Assembly: GCF_004359215.1 (NCBI RefSeq) | Contig: NC_090621.1 | Coordinates: 3,001,541 to 3,065,540 of the forward strand | Source of the DNA: Bremia lactucae | Lineage: Eukaryota > Oomycota > Peronosporomycetes > Peronosporales > Peronosporaceae | Reading direction: 5' to 3' | DNA: 64,000 bases | Shown here: positions 51,958 through 62,809 of the stretch, in pieces | Position numbering within the stretch: the stretch's first letter is position 1 | Layout: every line of letters begins with the position of its first letter | Translations under genes and position numbers: made by a program | The notes under the pieces: model-generated | The model's input: the letters and a program-made list of their open reading frames with translations, nothing else | Told to the model about the DNA's origin: nothing | Databases searched by the model: none

Positions 51958-54753
51958 CTGGTTAGCACTCGTAGTCAATCTACGCCTGACTCTTTACAAG
52001 ACTAAACCTCACGGAAATGGAAGAGATTCCAGAGCTTTCAGAAGCGCAACGCGCAGCCTATCACAAGCTCAGAACGTTATTTGGGCTTGAACACGTGGAA
52101 TTCGATATCTCTCAGGGACCAGAGGTCTTCATGCGATACGAAGCCTCCCTGATCGGTCAGGTACAGGACCACTTAGCGGCATCTATGCCAACCCGGTACA
52201 TCTCTCTACCTGACTCAGAGCCGAAGGCTCGCCCTCTAGCTGCAAATGTGAAGACATTTGAGGAAAAGAGGGAGATAAGCAGATGAAAATGTCCATTGAT
52301 TCCGCCTTGTTCTTAACAGAACGGCAAAAGGTGGCAATGGCTATTTCCAAACTCGGTGTTCCGTCGTCAACACGGTGAAAGAAGCCATTGTTGTAACAAT
52401 CTTTATGGGGGGTCTCAATGAGAGCGTTGCCCGGACGAAATTATGCCATCCTGCTACTTTTGAAGAGGCAGTTGCCATAGCGCTACACGCTGAGTTTGAC
52501 TTTAAGTCAGCTCGCGTTAGCGCTTCGAGCACATTAGTACCGTCTAATAGACCGGAACCCATGGATCTAAGCCTCGTTGAGGAAGGAGAAGAGGCTTTTG
52601 AGCTGTGGAACAGCATAAGAACATCCGTTGATGTTATATGTGCGGAAGCACGAAACATTTACGTCCGGCCTACCCCCTACGAAATTCGCGTAAAGCTCGA
52701 AAGAGCACCAACTTCGATCTATACCAGAGATCTGGTACGGTGCGGGAAAACGTCGATACTTAGGTAGTGCGAAGCGCCCTACTGGGGAAGACCTAGGCTC
52801 TGCTGAACCTCGAGGTGGTGAGAGAAAAAAAGGACCTATCCCCAATTAGCTCGGTGCACGATGGCACGGGGCGTGAGTACAAGCCTGGCTTGCTAGTCGC
52901 ATAAGCGACTGTGAAGGGCTTTCATAAGCCGTGGTCAATTAAATTGACTCAGGAGCGTCTTGCAATTATGCTCGACGCCTTTCCCTTGAAGGAAGTGAAC
53001 AATACCTTGAGGCGCTTAAAGCGCATGAAGGTGATACAATCACTGTTCGCTTAGCGACTGGGACTCGTGCCACTAATCCCAAGGTTCCATTGAACTTAGG
53101 TATAAAGTTTCTGGACTTTGACAGTATGGAATGCTGTCTCGTCCTTGATTTGGATTCGAGATATGAGCTCATCATTGGTATAGCCTGGCTTGAACGCCAT
53201 GAGCCATGGATCGATCAGAGGTCTAACAGCCTACGCGCCACGCGCAATATTCCTAGCAAAGTATTGGGAGAGTCATGAACTCACCTTTGCTAGGCAACAA
53301 AAGCGCTTTTGGTGCGGATCATTGAATGAGTATGTCGTCAGTGTTTTCGACATTAGAATGTCTGAGTTAATAAACTCCAATGTTAAAAATATCAATTCTG
53401 AGCCCGACTCAGTAGACAGAACCGGAACGGCACGTATTCCGTCGAGTGACACTCGTTGTAATAACGATTCACTGAATGCTGAAAGCATTGTCGGCCTAAG
53501 GCCGAGTCATCAAAAGTGTGATATCCCTGAGATACATTGAGTGGCACGTCTAAGTTTACTGAGCGTGGTTGCCCGAGGTGGCACCATACTGAGTGTCAAT
53601 ATGGACACTATTGGCGGTTCGCCAGGGCATTTTGGGTCAAACCTTTCTAATGCACGTGAAGCGACACGTAAATATTAACTGGATAAGGATAAGAAGGTTG
53701 AGTTACCTAACTTAGACACCATGTCTGGTATAGAACCAATACAGGTTGGAAAATTCGGGGACGTGAATGTCTTGACCTTTAAGAGGCGTTTTGGCTTCAC
53801 TCCAAGACAGGAGGGGCACGAAGCGTTTATACCCTCACAAAGTGATACGAGTGAGCAGTTTAACACACTTGTAAATTGTGTAATCGGTAACGTTGAGGGA
53901 GAAGTTAGCCTTGCGGCAATCCTTTCGTAACATGCTCTTTTAGAGCTAGACGAAATGTCTATTGATGAGTGCGGCCGAGCCTTAAAGACTGGCAACTTAT
54001 CCGAATAGGTGGTCATACGATTAGCGATTGAGTTAAGATCATCGTCACTTCTGCACGAAGCCGTCCTGGATGACACAAAAGCTGCACTTAGTGCGCGGAG
54101 TGGGTCATCGATCTTTAAAGATCCTATGGATTCATTTTATTTCTTGATTGAGGAATTCCAAGATGTAGGATGTACTAACCCACCATCTGTTTTACCTCCA
54201 GATTGAGGTGTTCGTCATGAAATTGACTTGGTGCGGGGAACTAAATACTGTGTCCCTTTGCCAAGGGAAGAGTGTGACGTCATTGGCGATTTCTTCCGCG
54301 CTAAGCACGAGGCTGGAATAGTACGAGCGAGCAAATCTCCCTATTTGACACCGACATTTTGTGTCAAAAAGCCAAATGGTAAATGGTGCATTGTACATGC
54401 TTATAATAAGCTTAATGCTGCCACTATACCAGCACAAACCTCCATTCCTTGGAAGGATGTTCTTCAGAATAATATGGTGGGATGTACAATGTACAGTGCA
54501 CTTGACTTAATCGATTGTCATTACCAACTGCTCATGCGAGCTAGCAATATCCCGCTTACAGCGGTTAGCATACCAAGTGGTATGCTATGGGAGTGGTTGG
54601 TTATGCTACAAGAACTTTCCAACGCCCCAGGAACATTTAATCGTCTAGTGAAGCAACTGTTCCGCCCGGGTTACGCACAGACTTATTTTGATGACATTTT
54701 TGTCCATCGTCGTGCAGTGCTGGAGTGCATGCGTACAAACAAATTGTATGCCA

Positions 54754-55020
54754 ATGCATCGAAATGCATCTTTGGCGCAGACGAAATTCCTTTTTAGGAT
54801 GCTTCATTGGAAAGCGAGGGCTTAGAGCGGATCCCGCTAAGATAAAAGCCATAGTAGATTGGCCGGTTCCTAAAAACCAGAAGGATTTGCGTAAGTGTTT
54901 GGGTCTCGTCAATTATTTATTCATTACTCAAATATAGAGAAAACTACGCTGAAATGGCTAGGTCATTTTATAATCTCCTTCAAAAGGATACAGATTGGTA
55001 CTGATCGAGCACAGAGCATA
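54754..55020 (+). repeat. Tandem duplication in gypsy B pol, copy 1
   Basis: Repeated at 55059-55317 with a 305-bp offset. Copy 1 has an 8-bp insertion (TTATTCAT type) relative to copy 2. It encodes the connection region after RT (KIKAIVDWPVPKNQKDLRKCLG). Confidence 0.9.
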
Positions 55021-55058
55021 GTGCTTTGTGCTGATCAGTGTATGGAAACAAATTTTCC

Positions 55059-55317
55059 ATGCATCGAAATGCATCTTTGGCGCAGACGAAATTCCTTTTT
55101 AGGATGCTTCATTGGAAAGCGAGGCCTTAGAGCGGATCCCGCTAAGATAAAAGCCATAGTAGATTGGCCGGTTCCTAAAAACCAAAAGGATTTGCGTAAG
55201 TGTTTGGGTCTCGTCAATTATTACTCAAATATAGAGAAAACTACGCTGATATGGCTAGGTCATTTTATTATCTCCTTCAAAAGGATACAGATTGGTACTG
55301 ATCGAGCACAGAGCATA
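55059..55317 (+). repeat. Tandem duplication in gypsy B pol, copy 2
   Basis: Second copy of 54754-55020. Nearly identical apart from an 8-bp length difference and a few substitutions, so the duplication is recent relative to the element. Confidence 0.9.
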
Positions 55318-57983
55318 ATGCTTTTGATGCAGGTAAGGATAGTATTTTCCATGCCCCGACTCTAGTACTGCCAAATCCAAATTGGCCTTTCAGTTTCGTC
55401 TGTGATGCATGCCATTGGCAGCGCTCTGTTACAAACAGATGATGATGGGCGCGAACGTGATTGGGTTCGAGTCTATTCAGCTCAAAGCAGTGGAAAAGCG
55501 AAAAAAACACACCCAGTCCATGACAAAGAGTTACTTGCTATGAAGTATGCTCTCGTCAAATTTAGAGTTCATCTGCTCGGCTCTAAGCCGTTTGTGATAT
55601 ATACAGATCACGCATCATTACACACGGCGAAAGTCACCCCATCGTTCACAGAGATGACTCGATGGCCATCCGTTTTCGCCGAATAAAAATTCGAGGTGAA
55701 GTATAAGCCTGGTAAGCATAATGCTTTGGCCGATGCGTTATCACGGAGGCCGGATTATGAGCTCTCTCATTTTTCGACTATCATGTCGCCTATTACTGAA
55801 TTAATCCGTTCGGCTTACGCCAAGGATGAACTGTGTGTAGCTCTTCTACGAGCTTTAAATAACTCTGAATCAGGTTTTCGTGCAAGGTTACATTGATTTT
55901 CTATCGATAACGACCTGTTGCTTTATTGCACGGACGCTGCGGATCCTCCGCGTGTCGTTGTTCCTCTTGATGAGTATTTGAAGTACCGAATCCTTTATAT
56001 GGCACACGATACTGTCCTTGGTGGTCATCTCGGTAGAGGAAAGACCTAAGGCTCTGTAAGCCAGATTTAGTGGTAGCCCAAACTTTATTAATGGGTCAAT
56101 AATTCGTTCGCAAATGTGAAACTTGCCAACGAGTTCAAACCTCGGCGCATGCTGCTGTGCCACTGGCAAGCCTGCCCGTACCCAAAGGTTGTTTGCAGTC
56201 CATAAGTTTGGGTTTTGTTTTCGGGCTTCTAAAAGATTCGGCCGGTAGCTCCGGCATAGTGGTCTCTTTGACCTATTATGCAAAATGGTTCACTTAGCGG
56301 CTGTGCTGAATTTCATTGATGGTGAAGGTACAGCAAGGCTGTTTATTGATCGCGTGTTTTGACAACACGGTTTGCCAGTGGCAATTGTCTCTGATCGGGA
56401 CCCCCGTTTCACAAGAAAAATCTGGAAATCAATTTTCCGACTGCTTGTTCTCAGTGGTGGAGTTTGCTTTAAATAACGCTGTACATACATCTATAGGCTA
56501 TGCTCCGTTCTATGTCAACGGTCTCACCCACCCAGGCAGTCCTTAAAGATACCACTGCGTGGCTCAGGGCTTGGTGGATGAGAATTAGCCGATAGGCTTG
56601 CTGATCAGCTCTGTTATCATTCGGAAGCAAGTAAGCGAGTTTCTCGCGACGCGATTTGGTGTCTTGAGACATATAAGGGATACGATAGCTAATAGCCAAG
56701 ACAAACAAAAAGAACACGTAGACGCCAAAGACAGAAGCTGTATTAATTCTTATATGGTCGGAAACCGAGTCCTATTAAACGCTAAAAATCTACCTACTAA
56801 CTTGGTATCCGCGGTCTTCAAGGACCGAATTGCGTTCGCGCTTTATTGGACCATTTACGGTCGTGGCCAAGAAGGGCATTCCTTCTACGCTAAAAAACTT
56901 CCTAGCAAGCTGCGTACACACCCAGTGTTCTACGTTGGCTTGCTTAAACCATATCGAGACCCTTCCCACGTGGACTTAAAGGCGCTTGCGCCAAGACAGG
57001 CAATCGTGCCGCAGATTGCTGCATCCTCACCAGGATGTCCAGCTGGTTCTCTAAATGAGGTTGCTGACGCTCCAGCATTGAAGATGATTCTGAACCTCAA
57101 AACAGCTCTCAACTCGAGCAAGGACCTCACGAAGACGTTCCACATCGTGCTTTAGAGCATCACATGCTTCCGCCGAAATTTCGGCCCTCTCATGCGCTGC
57201 TTGATGCGCGGGGAACCTTCAGTTTCACGTGGAAAAACTTTTACAGTGACGTCGTCGTAGGGTTCAATACCAGTATCTGGTGATGTGGCTAGGGTATTCC
57301 TCTTCTGAAAACTTTTGGGAGTATGAGGTACCTCTTCGGCAAGATTGCCAGTACGCCGTTGACGTTTTTGAGCGCCGAGCTCAGGGTCAACTCGCGTCAA
57401 ACGACGGTTCTCACCACTAGACGTGGGGATTAGGTGTATCTATAGCCTCAGGCCGGCTTCGATCCATGGTTGTACGGTGAACAGAAGCACTGAAATATCG
57501 GCTAAAGCGTTTTGTGGCATAAATTCCGAACGTAACTGGCATTTGGCCTTAACTTAACTTGGCGAAATCGAAGCGAAGCTTCCATTCCAAACGAACATCA
57601 GCCACATCCGCAGACTCTCTAATATTCCAAATATTACGGAGGCGGCGGTGGGCCGGTGGACCCAATTCTCAAATAAGACTTCGTGTTCACTCCATGCTTC
57701 GTTTGGAAACATGTTGTTAAGACACCAGCGACACTACGTTCTGGGAACGGATTCGGGGCCAACCGAGCGTGGAAGTGCGACGCTCTTTTTCCTCATCCTC
57801 TGATGGAGAGTGACTTTCAAAGACCACCATACCCTCATCGTCGAGGAAGTAGCTAAGAGTCTGTGACTCAAGCTTGATTGTAATGGGACAAAGGAAAAAA
57901 AAATACAACCAAACGGTTAGCTGTTTAGGTTCCAACCTCAAAGAGGAAATGAAGCGAATGTTGTCACTCGGTGTCAACAGTCT

Positions 57984-58405
57984 GATGGGGAGGGTGTAAT
58001 GGGGCGCACTTCGGTTGGAAAACCGTTGTTGTGGCACATTTACTTTATGGGTAAAATAGCCTTTGTTCTAGTTTAAAATAGTTAAATATTTTTATCCGAT
58101 TAATTATGGGTAACAAATGTTATCGCCGCCAGATATAACTCTGGCGGCCGAAATCTATTTTCAAATTAGATAGGGTAAGGTTTTCGATTAAATAATTAAT
58201 AAAATGCAGTTCCCCTTTTGATCTTAAAGCGTCAAGTGCCTTCCTAAGGCTTGAGCATTGATCTGTAAGAGATAGAAGATAGAAGCCTTTCTGAGGTATA
58301 TACTCTTGGGCACTAGTTGCCACTTGGTGCTACGAAATCATGAATCCCTAGACTCTCTGAGTCTAAAAGTCTTCCTCTGACTTTAGGAGCGAGGTAGCTC
58401 CGCTG
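57984..58405 (+). repeat. Polypurine tract and 3' LTR of gypsy family B
   Basis: GATGGGGAGGG at 57984-57994 fits a polypurine tract. The LTR follows from TGTAATGGGGCGCAC to GAGGTAGCTCCGCTGGACACC, matching 51536-51957. It contains an extra block with a small inverted repeat (CGCCAGATATAACTCTGGCGG, about 58125-58148) and lacks about 80 bp near its 3' end. Confidence 0.75.
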
Positions 58406-58907
58406 GACACCACGCCTCGAGCTGCTTGTTAAAAGACCGTTCAGCATTTCCACTATGATAGTGGGCCAAGCGATCTGCTACGCTTATCGCATTCCGCCGG
58501 AATCGCACGAGAGCTGTGCCTGGTTGACCTGCCGACACAATCTTAGTCTTAATTAAGACCCAAGCCTTGACACTGAAAGAGAGGCGTGGTCGGCCTTGGG
58601 CAGGCCTGCCCACGCTCAGCGACTGTGATACATTGCGCCAAATCTCATGCGCGACGCTGTTTTCCATACGTCATCGTGCTGGTGAGACTATACTGAAATT
58701 GCACTCATCGTCCATGCAATACTGACAAATCATCTCCATTCGACGCTATCGCTACCAATCCTCTATCGCTCAGTCGGTCATTTCAAACGTAGCTATACCC
58801 GTACCTCACTTATGGCAGATTGGCATCGAGCCCTTAGTTCAAAATTCGAGCACAATTAGAGATTATTATCAATGTAACGACGCAACTTTCGGTGAAACTG
58901 CTTCGAT

Positions 58908-59000
58908 TTTAGTGTAACGGTTTTATTATCAATCAGAGGAATAATTAATGTTATTTCCTATAATAGGAAAATATAACGAAGTGTAAAATTAGGGAAATGT
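58908..59000 (+). repeat. LTR family A, 5' fragment
   Basis: TGTAACGGTTTTATTATCAATC to about 59000 aligns with the first 90 bp of the LTR at 48592 (shared TTATTTCCTAT and GGAAA). The matching 3' part lies at 60731-60920, so later insertions separated the halves. Confidence 0.5.
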
Positions 59001-59048
59001 TGACGCCACCTTAACGACACCCCACAATTAAGTTTATACTAAACAATT

Positions 59049-60070
59049 GGAGCCAATATAGCCATATACCCCTTTTGGTTTCGCCCCCCCCGCCCGTTTG
59101 TATTATCAAATTAAAAAGTACAGATCAAAACGACACCAAAAAGCATCTTCATTTTTCCGCTTTATCGCAAAATTACCAATTATTCTTTAAGACATCCCCT
59201 TTTCGACTTTGGTACAATCCCCTCTAAACTACATTTGGGAACCGATATAGCCACACGCCTTAATTATCTACCTCTGTATGTATGAGAGTAGCGAAATGGT
59301 AGCAACTTGTTGATAACAAGAAACACACTTTTTATGCAGGCCTACCCAGCTTCAGTAGCTCGAAATGCCTGCAAAAAGGCTTAGCAATACGTGCAGAATT
59401 GTTTTGTTGAATAGTTAAATGATTTTCAACAAAGTAATTACGAGCGAAAACCGATAAAAACAGACACTAGGGACTTGTGGCTTGCTTGCGCTCATGGTGG
59501 GTACAACCAAAAGAGCACTAAGACGCACCAATTTGAATGGTAAGCATGTACTTCCGCAAAAGTTGGTAGAAGTATGTAAAAATAAAATTATCCTTAGCTT
59601 GACCTATGAAGACTAGCAACATGAATGCGCAAGAACGCACCACCGACCCTTGTCGCTTATTCACAGCTCAACTTCTCCCTCGTGCTCGATTTCCTGCCCT
59701 TTCTTTTCGCTTTTTTATGGCTTGCTAAGCAAGTGCAGGCGCTCTTAGATTTTTCTCACCTTTTAAAAACAGTACATTAAGCATCGCCAAACTAATACAC
59801 GTTCCCAAGGGAGGGGCAGTTACACCCATTACATTACTCTCATGTAGATAATTAGGGTGTATTGCCATAACGATTTCCTAATGTAATTCAGGGGGGATTG
59901 ATGTTTCAAAGGCCAAAAAGGCGATCTAAAGACGATTCCAAAGGAATCATTGTTGAGTTCTAGGTGCAATTGAATAAAACATACAATGAGAATATTTTTA
60001 AATGACATTTTTATTTAATACAGACGGAAGGAGGATAATATTAAAAGGGGTGTGTGGCTATACCGGCTCC
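59049..60070. mobile_element. Non-coding TIR element (MITE/DNA-transposon-like)
   Basis: The ends are inverted copies of one motif. The left reads GGAGCCAATATAGCCATATA then CCCCTTTT. The right, reverse complemented, reads GGAGCCGGTATAGCCACACA then CCCCTTTT. A third copy of the motif lies inside at 59229-59252 (GGGAACCGATATAGCCACAC), so the left end may be duplicated or nested. No transposase frame is recognised. A related partial copy lies at 29935-30260. The superfamily cannot be named without a target-site duplication. Confidence 0.55.
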
Positions 60071-60730
60071 CTAGTAATAATCAATCCGATAAAAAATGAC
60101 TCCCTTGCAAACTCGCACTAGCTTGATAGGTTTTTTGTTCCCTCAATAAGAGGGACGCTGCGAAATTCAAGTGTGCTTAGTAAAGGGCCGGCTTAACCAG
60201 TACTCACCCGTTGGAATCTGGTGCGCTTAAGAGCTTCTTGACCTATTTTTGCAGCAAAAGAGAATTGTTTGCGCACGAAAGGGACGATAGCATCATGGTG
60301 TCATATTTCTAATCTTGAAGCTGTAGCTTCTAATATTAGGCTGCACGAAGGCGTTCTCTTGCTTTTTAGACAGCATCTTGTCCAAGTCTCCGACATCGAA
60401 GTTTGCACCGATGGAATAAAAAATAAACTCTTTACTTCCTGCATCCCGGTCATCGGCGCATTTGCATGAGCGACAGCTTTTGTGGCAACAATTGGCAAAC
60501 TCTCCTGTCAGTTTAAAGCAATTTACTGGTGGTATTAGAGCTGCTGCGCAGGGACGAACAAAAGTTTTGGAACGGCGTAATTTACGAACAATCGCGACAA
60601 TCGCTTATTGGAGCTTCCAAGCCGGCATTTCGGGGAGACGAAGTATTGGGCGAATAAGAATCTCAAAAACCATCAAGGCGATAACTTTCGATAAGCCTTT
60701 GGTGCTGTGTCTACATCCCAATGGTGTAGC
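60071..60730. other. Unassigned repeat-like stretch
   Basis: Two short plus-strand frames (60269-60469 and 60462-60734) show no family motif; the second is basic and could be a decayed transposase or chance. No function is supported. Confidence 0.35.
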
Positions 60731-60920
60731 TTAATCTTGCGCAAGGAGGCGCTACACATAGTCTGATATTTATATTTTAGAGTCAGTAGATAGAAGAACG
60801 TTACGTACAAACTTTATATATTGATACAATTTTACTTTTTCTTTAAATTAAGGCTTTAGTATGACCTGTAGTAGCTAAGACTTCTAGGCTACTTTAAATC
60901 TTCTTCTGTACGTCAGCGTA
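60731..60920 (+). repeat. LTR family A, 3' fragment
   Basis: GCGCAAGGAGGCGC, the GTAGATAGAAGA-ACGTTACG block, TAGTAGCTAA and CTTCTTCTGTA align with 48820-49010. It is truncated where it meets inverted family B sequence. Confidence 0.55.
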
Positions 60921-60934
60921 GCGGAACAACCTCG

Positions 60935-62060
60935 CTCCTTAAGTGAGATTAGATCAATGCGCAAGCCTTAGAAAGACACTAGACGCTGTAAGATCAAAAG
61001 GAAAACTGAACTTTATTTACAATTAAACTCCAAAACCTTACCCTAACTAAATTAAAATTGATTTTGCTCACCTGTACTGCCACATGTGTTATATATAATA
61101 AATGGGATTTTGATAATTAACTATCCCGAAAAGAATAAAAGTTTTTTATCCATAAAGTATGTACCACAACAACGGCTCACTAACCGGAGGAGCTCGCTGC
61201 TCACGACGCTCTTCATAAGCGATACCTTACACCAAAGGTAATGACGCGACGTCGATATTTGATGCGTTTGCGTGTTCAGACCCATGGGACCTCGGTGATC
61301 TCAATGAGGAAGATTGCGATCGTCTTGTTTCTTAACAAATCAAAAAGCAAAAATGATGCTTCGTTTGAGAAATGGGTCCATCCGGCACATACGTCTCCGC
61401 AACATCTGGTCTATGAGAGAGTCTGCGGATGTGGCTAATGTTCTTTGAAACGAAAGCTTCTATGCGAGTTGGTAAAGCTTAAGGCCAAAGGTCAGTAGTG
61501 TCTGGCATATCTGCCTCAAAATGAGGATAGGTCTAGCCAGCACGCCAGTCATACGGCGGCGAAGGTAAAACTGGTGCGATGATATGATGCAGTACAGATG
61601 GCAGTATACCATCCGTGACTTCGTTTTTTTCGCATTAACAATGTGGCCGCTTTAGCTGCCCATGCAACCATAAATCGAAACCGCACTGAGGCTAAAGATC
61701 CATTTCTTCCCACTTCTATTGATGGGAAGGGTCGTTAAGCGCAAGTTGACCCTAGCGCGGCGCCCAACGGCGTACGGGCAATCTTGCCGAAGAAGTACCT
61801 CAAACTTCAAAGAGTTTTTCTTAGAGAAGGATCCCGATATGGCTTAAGCTTAAGCTGACGAATAACACTGGGTGAGCACGCAGCTTGCGAGGAAGGCTCA
61901 GCGTGTAAGCTATGCCCTTCTTGGCCACGACCTTAAATGGTCCCATAAAGCGCGGGCCTCACTTGGTCTTAAATACCGTAGAAACGAGATTATAGGTAGA
62001 TTGTTTGCGCTTTATATAACTCGGTCTCGAACCGCATAATAATCAATAACAACTTCTGCC
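60935..62060 (-). mobile_element. Gypsy family B 3' end, inverted fragment
   Basis: On the minus strand, about 62010-61850 encodes the integrase C-terminal domain (GPFKVVAKKGIAYTLSLPRKLRAHP), matching 56812-56935. Downstream sequence like 50800-51535 follows, then an LTR of family B at 61185-60935 (GATCTTACAGC and GGTTTTGGAG-type blocks in inverse). Gag, RT and the other LTR are missing. Confidence 0.65.
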
Positions 62061-62076
62061 TTTGGCATTTGCTTGT

Positions 62077-62407
62077 TCTTTCTGTTGTCTTGGTATTTTC
62101 AAGTTCCAGCCGCCCCCCGGGTTGTGCCCACAGTAACTTTGGGACTTTTCGGGTCCGGGCCCGAGACAAGGCAGTTTACGTATCGTGTCACGCTATGCGA
62201 CACGACGTAGCGGCTCCCTACCCAACTCCCGGGTCGTCCAGTACACCTCCCGGCGCCGGACCCAGGAGTGGTACTAGCCGGGGTTTCCGTTCATGTTAGA
62301 CCCGTCACCCACCCAGGCACTGTTCAGATAGGAGGCTGCTTAACAATCACAGTCGCCCCGACCCCGTAACCCCTAAGCTACCGACGTCGGTCTTTCTGTT
62401 GTCTTGG
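62077..62407 (-). mobile_element. SINE-like insertion flanked by a 17-bp direct repeat
   Basis: TCTTTCTGTTGTCTTGG occurs at 62077-62093 and 62391-62407. The 297 bp between are markedly GC-rich against AT-rich flanks. On the minus strand the insert contains TTGTTAAGCAGCC, then GCCTGGGTGGGTGACGG, in the order and spacing style of the 5S rRNA internal promoter (A-box and C-box region), and ends in a short A-rich tail (TTGAAAATA). It has no coding capacity. A 5S-related or other pol-III-derived SINE is the best reading; alternatives are a solo terminal repeat or another non-autonomous element. Confidence 0.55.
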
Positions 62408-62412
62408 CTATC

Positions 62413-62433
62413 AGAGAGAGAGAGAGAGAGAGA
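62413..62433. repeat. (AG)n microsatellite
   Basis: Ten uninterrupted AG units, immediately after the SINE-like insertion site. Confidence 0.95.
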
Positions 62434-62800
62434 TTGTGTCACGTACATGTTTTAAGACACTGAATCGCGTTGCAAAAAACTCGTATACTTGTTTTCGGAA
62501 CGGTAACAGGCTGGTATCAGCAATCCTATCGAATAATTCTCACCTACCACGCCCTGAACACGTAGTGATATCGTCAACGGAACGCGTTGGTGCGTGAGAT
62601 CGATTGCGTTGAGCAAGCCTGTAGAAGCACGTAAAAGCATGGACAGCGTTACTTAACGCAAACTCTACTACTTGGAGCATTAAGCTCTAGCGCTTTGACG
62701 TTTCGGCACACATAGCGTAGATAGTCTTCACTGACGCGATTAACACGTTCTTTAGACCATCGGTCTGTAGATTGCATGCCAAGAGTAGTATCTTTTCGTC
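62434..62800. other. Unassigned, no gene
   Basis: Spacer between the SINE-like insertion and the last pol fragment. No motif recognised. Confidence 0.35.
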
Positions 62801-62809
62801 AATCTGGTG

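Larger units (their letters stand above)
51958..57980 (+). mobile_element. Ty3/gypsy family B internal region (gag-pol, inactive)
   Basis: The order is that of Ty3/gypsy (integrase last). Gag: 52017-52286 (LSEAQRAAYHKLRTLFGLEH) and 52375-52767 (PEPMDLSLVE). Protease end: 53090-53278 (DLDSRYELIIGIAWLERHEPW). Reverse transcriptase: 54228-54937 (KPNGKWCIV, SIPSGMLWEW, AQTYFDDIF). RNase H: 55402-55896 (VYSAQSSGKAKKTHPVHDKELLAMKYAL, TDHASLHTA, ADALSRRPDYE). Integrase: zinc finger, core and C-terminal beta domain, about 55897-57000 (CETCQRVQ, SDRDPRFT, HPVFYVGLLKPY). Stops and frameshifts occur in every domain, including TAA inside the integrase finger, so the copy is dead. A 267-bp segment after the RT is duplicated in tandem. 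Confidence 0.88.

Noticed and set aside
61720..61830. A short coding exon around the GCGCGGCGCCCAACGG block.
   Set aside because: It sits within the inverted gypsy B remnant and has no open frame of useful length.
62094..62390. A functional 5S rRNA gene.
   Set aside because: Only blocks resembling the internal promoter are present; the whole does not fit a 5S sequence, and it is flanked by insertion-type direct repeats.
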